Positions 24,882-33,676 are shown, counted from the stretch's first letter. The stretch: 64,000 nt of DNA from VRUE01 sp963714155 (GCA_963714155.1 OY970236.1:1-64000); one strand, 5' to 3'. Notes: generated by a model from the letters alone, not told the origin. Program-made: numbers and translations.

Positions 24882-26318
24882 ATGCTGAGACGCGCGAGCG
24901 AGACGACGACGAGACGGGTCGTGCTGCTGGTCTCAGCGGTGGCCCTGGTCCTGCTTGGCAGCGCCGCGATCGCGCACTCCGTGCTCGGCGAGTTCGACGA
25001 TTTCGGCGAGGCGCTCTGGTCGGCGGTCCTGCACGTGCTCGACCCATCCAGCCTGCACGAGGACCACGACGCGGCCGAACGGGCGATCGGCATCTTCCAG
25101 GTCGTCGCCGGCCTGGTCCTACTCGTCGGCCTGCTCTTCACCTTCGTCGCCGAGGTTGTCGCCAACTCGCTGGAGCGGCTCGGCCAGTCCGACCGGCCGG
25201 TTACCTGCAGCAACCACCTGCTCGTGATCGGCGGCATCGACCTTGCCTCGGTAGCCGCCTCAGCAGCCTCCGAGGCGCAGCTGGAGACCGAGCTCAAGCG
25301 CCTGGTCGTGCTGGCGCCCGAGTCGGCCCGCGATTCGCGGGCACAGATCCTCGACGACCTCGAAGAGGCGGGCGGCGAGCTCAAGATCAGCCTCCTCTTC
25401 GGCGACACCGCCGGCGACTCGGGCTTCGAGCTGGCGGGGGCGGAGCGGGCGCGGGCGATCCTGCTGATGCCCTCGAGCAGCGGCCCGGTCCCGGCCGAGG
25501 CGGCGGACGTCGAGGTGACCCAGAGCGGCCTCGCCCTGCTCGACTACCTGGAGGAGAAGGAGGCGGCGCCGATGGTGCGGCTGCTCTTCCGCCGCGGCCG
25601 CAACGTCGACGCCAGCTGGGAGCTCTTCCCGCCCGCGTGGGACGCGGTCGTCGGCGACCGCACGATCTCGGCTCTGCTGCGGCTGGCGATCACCCGCCCG
25701 CCGGCGCTGGAGAAGCTGCCCGGCTGGGTCGCCGAGCACGGCTCGCCCGAGCCCTTCACCAAGCTCGTCGACGCGGCCTGGAAGGCGGCGATGAAGGCGG
25801 GTGACCCGCTGCGGCTGACGATCGTCGGCTGCGGCATCAACGCGCCGGCGCTGATGGAGGACCTCGCTGAGGTCGGGGCCGAGACCTTCGCCGTGACGAT
25901 GATCGCCCCGCGCGAGGCCTTCGACCGCTACCTCGGCACCGCCGAACCGTCCGGGATCCGAATCCACTTCGTCGAGGCGGTGCCGACCGACGGCGACCAC
26001 CTGCCGCGCAGCCTGATCGAGTCGCGGCCGCACATGGTCATCGTCACGCCGAGCCCCTCGAGCTGGGACCAGCGCGCCTCCGACGCCAGCGCCACGCTCT
26101 CGATCCTGCGCGTGCTCAATACGGCCGGCGGCCGCGACCTGCCGGTGCTCTCTGAGCTCTTCCTCTCCGACTCGGCGCGGCGACTGCCAAACGACCCTCG
26201 CCTGCTCGCCGTCTCGACCCTGCGATCGATCGCGACCGCGGTGACGCTGAGCCTCTTCGATCCGGAGCGAGCGGCCGAGCTGGAACGCCAGCTCGCCGCC
26301 GGCGCCGCCGATCATTGA
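24882..26318 (+). CDS. CASTOR/POLLUX-like channel-associated protein with nucleotide-binding domains
   Basis: 478 residues. A first membrane segment (VVLLVSAVALVLLGSAAIAHSV, 14-35), a pore-like stretch (FGEALWSAVLHVLDPSSLHEDHDAAER) and a second segment (IGIFQVVAGLVLLVGLLFTFVAEVV) precede a large cytoplasmic part. That part has two Rossmann-like units resembling RCK domains (HLLVIGGIDLASVAASAASE; LRLTIVGCGINAPALMEDLAEVGAE). This layout matches the CASTOR/POLLUX/SYM8 family, known as nuclear ion channels in plants; bacterial members are uncharacterised. The longer upstream frame overlaps the divergent decarboxylase and is rejected. It lies 10 nt upstream of an ABC exporter operon. Confidence 0.78.
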   Translation: MLRRASETTTRRVVLLVSAVALVLLGSAAIAHSVLGEFDDFGEALWSAVLHVLDPSSLHEDHDAAERAIGIFQVVAGLVLLVGLLFTFVAEVVANSLERLGQSDRPVTCSNHLLVIGGIDLASVAASAASEAQLETELKRLVVLAPESARDSRAQILDDLEEAGGELKISLLFGDTAGDSGFELAGAERARAILLMPSSSGPVPAEAADVEVTQSGLALLDYLEEKEAAPMVRLLFRRGRNVDASWELFPPAWDAVVGDRTISALLRLAITRPPALEKLPGWVAEHGSPEPFTKLVDAAWKAAMKAGDPLRLTIVGCGINAPALMEDLAEVGAETFAVTMIAPREAFDRYLGTAEPSGIRIHFVEAVPTDGDHLPRSLIESRPHMVIVTPSPSSWDQRASDASATLSILRVLNTAGGRDLPVLSELFLSDSARRLPNDPRLLAVSTLRSIATAVTLSLFDPERAAELERQLAAGAADH

Positions 26319-26328
26319 GAATCGACGC

Positions 26329-27219
26329 ATGGCGGCGATAGAGCTCAGCGGCGTGGTCAAGCGTTTTGGCCCGATCACGGCGGTCGACGGACTTGACCTC
26401 GACGTCCCCGAGGGCATCTGCCTCGGCCTGCTCGGGCCCAACGGCGCCGGCAAGTCGACGACGATGCGGCTGCTCACCGGCCAGGCGATCGCCGACGAGG
26501 GCAGGCTGCGGGTGCTCGGCCACGAGCTGCCCGGCGACGCCAAGGCGGCGCGGGCCGAGATGGGCGTCGTGCCGCAGCTCGACAACCTCGACGTCGACGT
26601 CACCGTCGAAGACAACCTCGCCGTTTTCGCCCGCCTCTACCGGGTGCCCGACGTCGGCGCCGCGGTCGAGAAAGCGCTCGACCTGGCGCGGCTGCGCGAG
26701 CGGCGCCGCGACGCGGTTGACGAGCTCTCCGGCGGCATGCGCCGCCGCCTGCTGCTCGCCCGCGGCCTCGTCCACGAACCGAGGCTGATCCTGCTCGACG
26801 AGCCCACCGTCGGCCTCGACCCGCAGATTCGCACCGAGCTCTGGGCCCTGATCGACAACCTGCGCTCGCGCGGCACGACGATCCTGATGTCGACCCACTA
26901 CATCGAGGAGGCCGAGCGGCTCGCCGACGAGGTCGCCGTGGTCAACAAGGGCAAGGTGATCGCCCGGGCGACGCCGGCCGAGCTGATCGCCGCCCACGCC
27001 GGCACCCACACGGCCGAGGTCTACGGGCCACCCGAACGGCTGACCGAAGTGCGGGCGATCGCCGAGGAGCAGGGCCTGCCGGTGCGCCCGGCCGGGCCGG
27101 CGATCGCGATCGTCGGCTCCGAGCGGGCGGGCAACGGGCACATCCCGGACGACGCCGTGATCCGCGCCGCCTCGCTCGAGGACGTCTTCGTCCTGCTCAC
27201 GGGAGCGGAGGCCGAGTGA
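26329..27219 (+). CDS. ABC transporter ATP-binding protein (NodI/DrrA type)
   Basis: 296-residue ATPase of an ABC-2 exporter. Walker A is GPNGAGKST near 39-47, the Q-loop lies in GVVPQLDNLDVDVTV, the signature is LSGGMRRRLLLARGL near 133, Walker B is LILLDEPTVGLD, and the H-loop is STHYIEEAERLADE. The C-terminal 80 residues form the DrrA-type extension. The stop overlaps the permease start (GTGA). The substrate is unknown; close families export drugs, polysaccharide or lipo-oligosaccharide. Confidence 0.92.
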   Translation: MAAIELSGVVKRFGPITAVDGLDLDVPEGICLGLLGPNGAGKSTTMRLLTGQAIADEGRLRVLGHELPGDAKAARAEMGVVPQLDNLDVDVTVEDNLAVFARLYRVPDVGAAVEKALDLARLRERRRDAVDELSGGMRRRLLLARGLVHEPRLILLDEPTVGLDPQIRTELWALIDNLRSRGTTILMSTHYIEEAERLADEVAVVNKGKVIARATPAELIAAHAGTHTAEVYGPPERLTEVRAIAEEQGLPVRPAGPAIAIVGSERAGNGHIPDDAVIRAASLEDVFVLLTGAEAE

Positions 27220-28007
27220 GCAACGGCACGACAGCGAAGCTGCGCCGGCTCGAACCGGCGGCGATCGCCGGGATCATGAGCCGCGAGGTCGCCAACTTCC
27301 GCACCTACTGGAAGGGCACGACCTTCTCCAGCATCCTCGAACCGATCGTCTACCTGCTCGCCTTCGGCCTCGGCTTCAGCGCGACGCTGGTCGACGAAGT
27401 CGAAGGCGTCCCCTACATCGAGTTCGTCGGCACCGGCATGGTCGCCACCGCGGTGATCTTCTCCAGTGCCCTGCCGGCGATGTTCGGCACCTTCGTCAAG
27501 CACCGCTTCCAGAACACCTACGACGCGATCCTCGCCGCCCCGGTCGACGTCGAGGAGCTGGTCAGCGCCGAGATGCTCTGGATCGCCCTGCGCTCGGGGA
27601 CCTACGGCTGCGTGCCGTTGATCGTGACGATCGCCTTCGGCCTCGACCCGGCCTGGGGCATGCTGCTGGTGCCGCTCTTCTGCTTCGTCACCGCGCTCGG
27701 CTTCGCCGGCTTCGGCATCGCCATGGCTGCAACTGTCGCCAAGATCGACCAGTTCAACTACGTAACGGCGCTCTTCGTCACGCCGCTCTTCCTCGTCGCC
27801 GGCACCTTCTTCCCGATCGACGGCCTGCCCGAGGGCGTCCAGGTAGTCGCCCAGTTCAACCCCCTGCACCAGCTGGTCGAACTGGTCCGCGGCGGCGCTT
27901 TCGGGTTCGAGGCCATCGATATCGCCCGCTTCGCCTTCCTCGTCGGCTTCGCCCTGCTGACCTGGCGGGTGGCGATCAACCGCATGCAGAAGCGCCTGAT
28001 CGACTGA
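27216..28007 (+). CDS. ABC-2 type transporter permease (NodJ/DrrB type)
   Basis: 263-residue membrane protein with six segments, starting at a GTG that overlaps the ATPase stop. An N-terminal amphipathic part (MSREVANFRTYWKGTTFSSILEPIVYLLAFGLGF) and the later FVTPLFLVAGTFFPIDGLPEGVQVVAQFNPLHQLVELVRGGAFG are typical ABC-2 motifs. With the preceding ATPase it forms a complete half-transporter pair. Two tandem hairpins follow. Confidence 0.92.
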   Translation: MSNGTTAKLRRLEPAAIAGIMSREVANFRTYWKGTTFSSILEPIVYLLAFGLGFSATLVDEVEGVPYIEFVGTGMVATAVIFSSALPAMFGTFVKHRFQNTYDAILAAPVDVEELVSAEMLWIALRSGTYGCVPLIVTIAFGLDPAWGMLLVPLFCFVTALGFAGFGIAMAATVAKIDQFNYVTALFVTPLFLVAGTFFPIDGLPEGVQVVAQFNPLHQLVELVRGGAFGFEAIDIARFAFLVGFALLTWRVAINRMQKRLID

Positions 28008-28008
28008 C

Positions 28009-28115
28009 GCGCTGCGCTGTGCCTTTGCCAGAAATAGCCGGGCGAAGGAACATCGGAGGGAGCCAGCGGCGCTGCGCTGTGCCTTTGCGTGGCATAGCCC
28101 TGCAAAGGCACAGCG
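28009..28115. repeat. Tandem copies of a hairpin element between the ABC permease and SRP RNA genes
   Basis: The 20-mer gcgctgcgctgtgcctttgc occurs at 28009 and again exactly 60 bp later. In the second copy cgctgtgcctttgc pairs perfectly (14 bp) with a downstream arm around a 13-nt loop. In the first copy the downstream arm has three mismatches (ggcgaaggaacatcg). This looks like a duplicated palindromic element, one copy decaying. It lies between convergent transcripts and could end both. Confidence 0.68.
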
Positions 28116-28149
28116 GAAGAAAATGGACCGTGCGCCCCGTCCTCCGAAA

Positions 28150-28403
28150 CAAAGTCACCGGGCGTGTCCGTCGTGGTTGGCTCGAGCCGGGCTCGCCTGC
28201 GGCACCCGCGGCTTCCGCTTAAGGCTGCTTCCTTCCGGACCTGACCTGGTTCGCGTGCCTACGTCGCGCAGGACCCGGCCGTCAACACCTTCCGCGGCGC
28301 ACTGACCCCGACGGCCAGCCCCTCGGAACGGGTTTCGGCCCCGCTAAAGCGGATTGCGGATTACAGGGCACCGCTGGTTCCCCGCCTAGCACGGTCCGCG
28401 ACC
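28150..28403 (-). ncRNA. ffs: Signal recognition particle RNA, large bacterial type with Alu domain
   Basis: RNA core of the signal recognition particle. On the minus strand the S-domain consensus ggtcaggtccggaaggaagc is followed by agcc, closed by cctgcg/cgcagg and ggcac/gtgcc helices. About 120 nt earlier the Alu-domain consensus is present: ccgtgctaggcggggaac, agcggtgccctgtaatcc, gcaatccgcttt. The order and spacing match the long SRP RNA (about 270 nt) known from Bacillus subtilis, not the short 4.5S form. The 5' end is placed near the bases before ccgtgctagg and the 3' end where cgacgg pairs with ccgtcg; both are accurate to about 10 nt. Confidence 0.92.
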
Positions 28404-28408
28404 ATCGT

Positions 28409-28445
28409 ATCCGCATTCGCCCGCCGTGGTGGGGCGAATGCGGAT
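28409..28445. terminator. 14-bp palindrome between the exported-protein gene and SRP RNA
   Basis: Perfect arms atccgcattcgccc/gggcgaatgcggat around a 9-nt loop. It lies 16 nt after the stop of the upstream minus-strand gene and only about 6 nt before the SRP RNA 5' end, so it may both end one transcript and overlap the SRP RNA promoter. Confidence 0.65.
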
Positions 28446-28461
28446 TAGTGATGGAAGCCGG

Positions 28462-29550
28462 TCACCGCCGGATCAAGCGCCGGCTCTTGATCACGGTCGC
28501 GGTCACCTTGCCGGCGCGGACCTTCTGGCGAACCAGCAGGCGCTTGCGCTTGGCAACCTGGTTGCGGGCCTTCGGCTTGACCCGCAGCACAACCAGCTTC
28601 GACTTGCCGCCGCGCAGGCGCACGGTGCGCTTGGCGGTCGCCGGGCGGCGCTTGCGCAGCAGGCCCTGAGCGGTGGTCCGGCAGCCATGGCCGATCTTGC
28701 GCGGGCACTTGACCCGGACGAAGAGGCGCTTGCCTTTGTTCCCGAGAACCGCTGTGCCGGGAGTCGCTTGGCGCAGCAGGTCCATCAACCGTTCCTCGCT
28801 GAGGGCACCGCCGCCACTGCCACTGCCGCCACCTTTGCCTTTGCCTTTGCCGCCTTTGCCGTTCCCGCTCGTTCCATCGGATGCCGTCAGCACGACGTTG
28901 TCGTAGTCGGCGTTGCCCGTGACCAAGACGCTGGTGCCGGTCGTGTAACGGCTGGTGATCTGGATCCGGTAGTCGTGGCCGACCCTAAGGCTGCCGGGGT
29001 TGATCGAGCCGCGCGAAACGTCGGTCCAGGAGTTGGCGCCGGCAAGCGTCGTCGCCGGTAGCAGGGTCAGCGCCTCTCCCCCTTCGCTGAGGTCGACAAG
29101 GCGCACCGTGTACTCGGCCGAGTTACCCGCCACCGCGAGCAGCTGGTCGACGCTTGCCCGCCGGTCGAGCGCAATGCTGACCGTGGTCGCTTCCTCTCCC
29201 CCAACGCCGTCGTAGGTAAAGGGCGGGCTTTCCCAGGTGCCGGTGGCGGTGCCCCCGACCGCGGTCACGCCGACTACGCCCGTATAGGCGGAGCGGATGA
29301 AGCCGCCGCCATCGGCGCCGCCAGTTTCCTGGAAGCTGTTGGCGACGCTGGCGCAGAGCAGCGGCGGCAGGCAGATCCCGTCGTTGCTGGAAGCCGAGGT
29401 CCAGCCCGCTGAGCTACCGCCAAACCCCCGTGCGGCCGCGGCCGCTGGGTACTTGCTGGTCACGGCGCCTGCGGCTGCCGGCAGGACCAGAAGGAACATC
29501 GCCACGATGGTGACGAGGGCGACAACTCTGCGGGACGGTGAAGAAAGCAT
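28462..29550 (-). CDS. Exported protein with Gly/Lys linker and basic C-terminal domain
   Basis: 362 residues of unknown function. The signal peptide is clear (basic start, then ALVTIVAMFLLVLPAAAGA, 10-28). Residues 35-225 look like a beta-rich domain with carbohydrate-binding-module character (FTYDGVGGEEATTVSIALDR; YRIQITSRYTTGTSVLVTG; NADYDNVVL). A GK/GS-rich linker follows (about 232-250), then a very basic C-terminal domain (RVKCPRKIGHGC; AKRTVRLRGGKSKLVVLRVKP). Such basic tails recur on secreted proteins in this order. It is divergent from a CPA2 antiporter. Confidence 0.78.
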   Translation of the reverse strand: MLSSPSRRVVALVTIVAMFLLVLPAAAGAVTSKYPAAAAARGFGGSSAGWTSASSNDGICLPPLLCASVANSFQETGGADGGGFIRSAYTGVVGVTAVGGTATGTWESPPFTYDGVGGEEATTVSIALDRRASVDQLLAVAGNSAEYTVRLVDLSEGGEALTLLPATTLAGANSWTDVSRGSINPGSLRVGHDYRIQITSRYTTGTSVLVTGNADYDNVVLTASDGTSGNGKGGKGKGKGGGSGSGGGALSEERLMDLLRQATPGTAVLGNKGKRLFVRVKCPRKIGHGCRTTAQGLLRKRRPATAKRTVRLRGGKSKLVVLRVKPKARNQVAKRKRLLVRQKVRAGKVTATVIKSRRLIRR

Positions 29551-29660
29551 CGGAACTCCTCTTTCGCTCTGTATGCCCGGACCGGGCGCTTACCGAATTC
29601 TTGGTACCCAGCGAAATCGGTACCCCTCCGCCCGTGGACGAACGTAGGATCGGCGCCCAC

Positions 29661-30881
29661 GTGATCGACGTCGACTCCTCCTCCTTCTTCTTCATCGTCC
29701 TGATCGCGGCGATCGCCGCGATCACCGTCGCGGTCGTGCCGAAAGGGCTGGCGCCACCAGTGGTGGTGCTCGAGCTGATGCTCGGCATCCTGATCGGGCC
29801 TGAAGTCCTCGGCCTCGCCGAGTCTTCCGACTTCATCGAGTTCTTCTCGAATCTCGGCCTCGGCATGCTCTTCTACTTCGCCGGCTACGAGATCGACTTC
29901 GAACGGATCAAGGGAACCCCGCTCAAGCTCGGCGCCCTCGGCTGGCTGCTCTCGGTCGCGCTCGCCTACGGCATCGGCGGCCTCCTCGCTGCGGCCGGAA
30001 TCGTCGTCTCCTTCCTCTACACCGGCTCCGCCCTGGCCACTACCGCGATCGGCACCCTGATCCCGATCCTCAAAGACAGTGGCAGCTTGAAAACTCGCTT
30101 CGGCACCTTCCTGATGGCGGCCGGCGGCGCCGGCGAGTTCGGCCCAATCCTGCTCGTCACCCTCGTCCTCACCACCGCCAGCCCGCTGCACGAGGCGGCG
30201 ATCCTGGTCGCTTTCGTCTTCCTCGCCCTCGGCGTCGCGCTCGCCTCCGTGCGGCTCGCTTGGCGCGGCTGGCCGGCCTTCGAAAAAACCTTCGAGGCGA
30301 GCAGCCAGCTGGCGGTGCGGATCACCGTCGTCCTCGTCTTCGGCCTGGTGCTGCTGGCCAGCAAGCTCGGCCTCGACGTCCTGCTCGGCGGCTTCGTCGC
30401 CGGCATGATCACCAGAGCGGCCCTGCGCGGCCACGAGCTGCAGGTCTTCGAGTCGAAGCTGACCGCGGTTGGCTTCGGCTTCTTCGTCCCCTTCTTCTTC
30501 GTCACCAGCGGGATCGAGTTCGACCTCGGCGCTCTCGGCTCGGCAGAAGCGATCGCCAAGATGCTGCTCTTCCTCGCCCTCTTCCTCGTCGTCCGCGGCA
30601 CCCCCGCCCTGCTGCTCTACCGCAAGGTTCTGAGCGCCACCGAGCGCCGCGCCCTCGCCTTCTTCTCCGCCACCGAGCTCCCCCTCGTAGTTGCGATCAC
30701 GACGATCGCGGTCGAGGCCGGCAAGATGCACACCTCCACCGCGGCCGGCCTGGTCGGCGCCGCCATGCTCTCGACCCTGATCTTCCCCTTCGTCGGCATG
30801 GCACTGCAGAAGCGAGCGATGGCGGAGCAGGACGAAGAGCCTCCCCCGCCCGATCCAATCGAAGCCCCCGCCCCCGCCTGA
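29661..30881 (+). CDS. CPA2-family cation:proton antiporter (KefB-like membrane domain)
   Basis: Monovalent cation/H+ antiporter of 406 residues with about 12 membrane segments. Characteristic stretches are LIGPEVLGLAESSDFIEFFSNLGLGMLFYFAGYEID near 45-80 and LLGGFVAGMITRAA near 255. It has no C-terminal TrkA-N domain; the last 25 residues are Pro/Glu-rich. GTG (MIDVDSSSFFF) is preferred as start; an ATG at 29538 would overlap the divergent gene and add 41 non-hydrophobic residues not expected in the family. Confidence 0.86.
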   Translation: MIDVDSSSFFFIVLIAAIAAITVAVVPKGLAPPVVVLELMLGILIGPEVLGLAESSDFIEFFSNLGLGMLFYFAGYEIDFERIKGTPLKLGALGWLLSVALAYGIGGLLAAAGIVVSFLYTGSALATTAIGTLIPILKDSGSLKTRFGTFLMAAGGAGEFGPILLVTLVLTTASPLHEAAILVAFVFLALGVALASVRLAWRGWPAFEKTFEASSQLAVRITVVLVFGLVLLASKLGLDVLLGGFVAGMITRAALRGHELQVFESKLTAVGFGFFVPFFFVTSGIEFDLGALGSAEAIAKMLLFLALFLVVRGTPALLLYRKVLSATERRALAFFSATELPLVVAITTIAVEAGKMHTSTAAGLVGAAMLSTLIFPFVGMALQKRAMAEQDEEPPPPDPIEAPAPA

Positions 30882-30918
30882 CCCAACCCCGCGTCCCGCC
30901 TATGATTGGCCCTCTCCC

Positions 30919-30990
30919 GGGCGCGTAGCTCAGTGGGAGAGCGCTCGCCTCACACGCGAGAGGTCGCTGGTTCGAACCCAGCCGCGCCCA
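30919..30990 (+). tRNA. tRNA-Val(CAC)
   Basis: 72-nt cloverleaf without encoded CCA. The acceptor stem gggcgcg pairs with cgcgccc and the discriminator is A. The D arm is gctcagtgggagagc. The anticodon stem ctcgc/gcgag encloses loop ctcacac with anticodon CAC. The T arm is ctggttcgaacccag. No integrase or direct att-like repeat is visible next to it. Confidence 0.96.
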
Positions 30991-31110
30991 TAGCCCGGAA
31001 TCCCGCTTCATAGCTGCGATTGGGAGGGAGTTAGTTTCTCGTTCCACGCGGGAATCAATCTCAAATGACCTTGACGCGCGCTCAACACCCGGATCGCAGA
31101 AACGGTCGCC

Positions 31111-32208
31111 TTGGCTGAGAGAGGGGCGACGCCGCAGGTCTCGAAGGTGCGGCGCAAAGCGCTGGATGCGGTGCGGTCCTTGTTCACGCCGCTGCTGCCC
31201 GACGACTATCTGGAGCTGATCAACCCGCTCTGGTCTACCAAGGAGCTGCGGGGGCGGATCGAGCGCATCGACGAAGAGACCCCCAACGCGGTGACGGTGC
31301 TGATCAGGCCCGGGTACGAGTGGCCCGGGCACCGGCCGGGGCAGTACCTGCGGATCGGAGTGGTGGTGGATGGCGTGCACCACTGGCGCGCCTACTCGCT
31401 GACCTCTGAGCCGGGTCGGCCCGATGGCTGCATCAGCATCACCCCGAAGCTGGTCGACTCCGGCGTCGTTTCGCCGTACCTGACCCGCCGGGCCAGGCCC
31501 GGGGACCTCGTGCGCCTAGGCGGCGTGGAAGGGACTTTCGTGCTCCCCGACGAGCCGCCGGAGAAGCTGCTCTTCATCAGCGCCGGCAGCGGCATCACGC
31601 CGATCATGAGCATGGTCCGCGATCTGCATCGCCGCGACGCAATCAGCGACGTCGTCCACATCCACTCGGCGAGGAAGGCGGATGACGTGATCTTCGCCGA
31701 ACGGCTGCGGAAGATCGACGAAACACACGAGGGGTTCGGCCTTCAGCTGCACATGTCCGGCGAGCGAGGTCGAATTGCCCCAGCCCAGCTCGACTCCCTC
31801 TGTCCCGACTGGCGCGAGCGCCAGGCCTACGTCTCCGGCCCGGGGGCGATGCTCGACGCGATCTGCGAGCACTGGGAGCGCGAGGGAGACCTGCACCTGC
31901 TCCACATGGAGCGCTTCCAGCCGATCATCGGCGGCGACCCCGGCGAGGGGGCGGGCGGCACGATCCGCTTCCTGAAGAGCGACATCCAGACCGAGTGCGA
32001 CGGCGGTCTGCCGATCCTCGCCGCCGGCGAGGACGCCGGCGCCTCCCTTCCCTTCGGCTGCCGGATGGGCATCTGCCACACATGCGTCGGGCGACTCTGT
32101 GCGGGCGAGGTTCGCGACCTCCGCACCGGAGACGTCCACGGTGGCCCCGGTGAGATGATCCGCACCTGCGTCAACGCCCCCGAAGGGCCAATCGAGATCG
32201 CACTCTGA
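31111..32208 (+). CDS. Ferredoxin reductase-like electron donor of the desaturase system (Rv3230c type)
   Basis: 365-residue flavin/2Fe-2S oxidoreductase. The FAD domain carries WRAYSLTSEPG near 92-102 (RxYSL motif). The NAD(P)H-binding part has LLFISAGSGITPIMSMVRDL near 155. The C-terminal plant-type [2Fe-2S] domain uses Cys in FGCRMGICHTCVGRLC plus a late Cys in MIRTCVN. The order matches Mycobacterium tuberculosis Rv3230c, which feeds electrons to DesA3. The N-terminal LLPDDYLELINPLWSTKELRGRI is also family-typical. The TTG start is uncertain. It precedes the desaturase gene by 17 nt. Confidence 0.88.
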   Translation: MAERGATPQVSKVRRKALDAVRSLFTPLLPDDYLELINPLWSTKELRGRIERIDEETPNAVTVLIRPGYEWPGHRPGQYLRIGVVVDGVHHWRAYSLTSEPGRPDGCISITPKLVDSGVVSPYLTRRARPGDLVRLGGVEGTFVLPDEPPEKLLFISAGSGITPIMSMVRDLHRRDAISDVVHIHSARKADDVIFAERLRKIDETHEGFGLQLHMSGERGRIAPAQLDSLCPDWRERQAYVSGPGAMLDAICEHWEREGDLHLLHMERFQPIIGGDPGEGAGGTIRFLKSDIQTECDGGLPILAAGEDAGASLPFGCRMGICHTCVGRLCAGEVRDLRTGDVHGGPGEMIRTCVNAPEGPIEIAL

Positions 32209-32225
32209 CCCGTGAAAGGCCCACC

Positions 32226-33500
32226 ATGACCCCAACCGCCCCGACCTCCCCCACCGACAAGCCGGAGAGCCCCCTCGAGCACCTCTCAGAGGAGCAGCTC
32301 GAGGCCCTTGCCGATGAGCTCGACGGGATCCGCGACCGTACGTTCGCCGACCTCGGCGACCGCGACCGGCGGTACATCGAGAGCATGATCGAGATGCAGC
32401 GGCGCCTTGCCGTGATCGGCCGCGTGCTGCTGCTCGCGGCCCGCAACGGGCCGGCTCGGGTCGCCGGCACGACCGCGCTCTCGGCGGCGAAGATCCTCGA
32501 GAACATGGAGATCGGGCACAACGTCCTGCACGGCCAGTGGGACTGGATGAACGACCCCGACATCAACTCCACCACCTGGGACTGGGACACCGCCTCCACC
32601 GCCGAGGCCTGGAAGCACTCTCACAACTACGTTCACCACACCTACACCAACATCCGCGGCAAAGACAAGGACCTTGGCTACGAGATCATGCGGATCGATC
32701 CGCAGCAGCGCTGGAATCCGGTCTACCTGCTGCAGCCGGTCTACAACCTCATCCTCGCCGCCTTCTTCGAGTGGGGCGTCGCCCTCCACGACCTCGACTT
32801 CGAGGCGATCCGCAAGGGCACCAAGTCCAAGGCACAGATCCAGCGGGAGCTGGAGGGCATACGCGCGAAGGCAAAGAGTCAGGTGGTCAAGGACTACGTC
32901 GCGTGGCCGCTGATCAGCGGCCTGGCCGCAGCCGCGGCCGACCTCGGCATCGAGCTACTCAAACCATCCGGCGAGAACGGCCGCCCCCGTAGTCGCGAGG
33001 GGCTCGCGCCCAAGCTGATCCGCGCCCTGCGCGGTGGCGCGAAGACCTATCGCAGGGCTGCTGCCGCCAACGCGACGGCCAACCTCGTCCGCAATGTCTG
33101 GTCTTACGCGATCATCTTCTGCGGCCACTTCCCCGACCAGACCTACACCTTCAGCACCGAGGAGGTCGTCGACGAGAACAGGGGCGCCTGGTATGTGCGG
33201 CAGATGGTCGGTGCCGCCAATATCGATGGCGGGCCTCTCTTCCATGTCGCCAGCGGAAACCTCAGTTACCAGGTCGAGCACCACCTCTTCCCCGACCTGC
33301 CGAGCAGTCGCTATGCGGAGATCGCCCCGCAGGTCAAGGATGTCTGCGGACGCTATGGGCTTCCCTACAACAGCGGGCCGTTCTGGCAGCAGTTCGGCAT
33401 GGTTCAGCGGACGATCCTGCGGCTCGCCTTTCCCGGCGGAGAGCCGCGACCGAAGCCGGGCCCCTACCGAGCGCCTGTCGCGGACCTGGGCCCCTACTAA
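32226..33500 (+). CDS. Membrane fatty acid desaturase (DesA3-like)
   Basis: Introduces a double bond into acyl-CoA, probably stearoyl-CoA delta-9, at a di-iron site. The 424-residue protein has the three histidine boxes: GHNVLH near 98-102, HSHNYVHH at 131-138 and QVEHH near 355. The segment between boxes two and three holds the membrane helices (LLQPVYNLILAAFFEWGVAL). It follows the Rv3230c-like reductase as in the M. tuberculosis desA3 pair, so the two probably act together. The initiating ATG follows a purine-rich stretch. Confidence 0.9.
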   Translation: MTPTAPTSPTDKPESPLEHLSEEQLEALADELDGIRDRTFADLGDRDRRYIESMIEMQRRLAVIGRVLLLAARNGPARVAGTTALSAAKILENMEIGHNVLHGQWDWMNDPDINSTTWDWDTASTAEAWKHSHNYVHHTYTNIRGKDKDLGYEIMRIDPQQRWNPVYLLQPVYNLILAAFFEWGVALHDLDFEAIRKGTKSKAQIQRELEGIRAKAKSQVVKDYVAWPLISGLAAAAADLGIELLKPSGENGRPRSREGLAPKLIRALRGGAKTYRRAAAANATANLVRNVWSYAIIFCGHFPDQTYTFSTEEVVDENRGAWYVRQMVGAANIDGGPLFHVASGNLSYQVEHHLFPDLPSSRYAEIAPQVKDVCGRYGLPYNSGPFWQQFGMVQRTILRLAFPGGEPRPKPGPYRAPVADLGPY

Positions 33501-33676
33501 GCGACCCGACTACAGGTCACGGTCCGCGAGGCTGATGTGCTCAGCCGAGCCTGCACAGCCGCCAAATCTGCCGCCGCCTCCACTCGCCCAGAGTAAGCGC
33601 AGGGCCGGCGCCTCACAGCTATGGTCCCCCTGCCGGGTCTTGCCGGCGCACAACTCGACAGTGGAAGGGGTCGGAT

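Noticed and set aside
24231..26318. 695-residue version of the CASTOR/POLLUX-like protein
   Set aside because: The first 217 residues are antisense to acetolactate decarboxylase; the membrane segment and family homology begin after ATG 24882.
29538..29660. N-terminal extension of the CPA2 antiporter from ATG 29538
   Set aside because: It overlaps the divergent exported-protein gene and adds a non-hydrophobic stretch not expected in the family.
30919..31110. Genomic island attached at tRNA-Val
   Set aside because: No integrase and no direct repeat of the tRNA 3' end; downstream genes have normal composition.
30697..31383. 228-residue minus-strand frame with the string ARLGSNQRPLACEASALPLSYA
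   Set aside because: This is the well-known artefact of translating a tRNA gene antisense.
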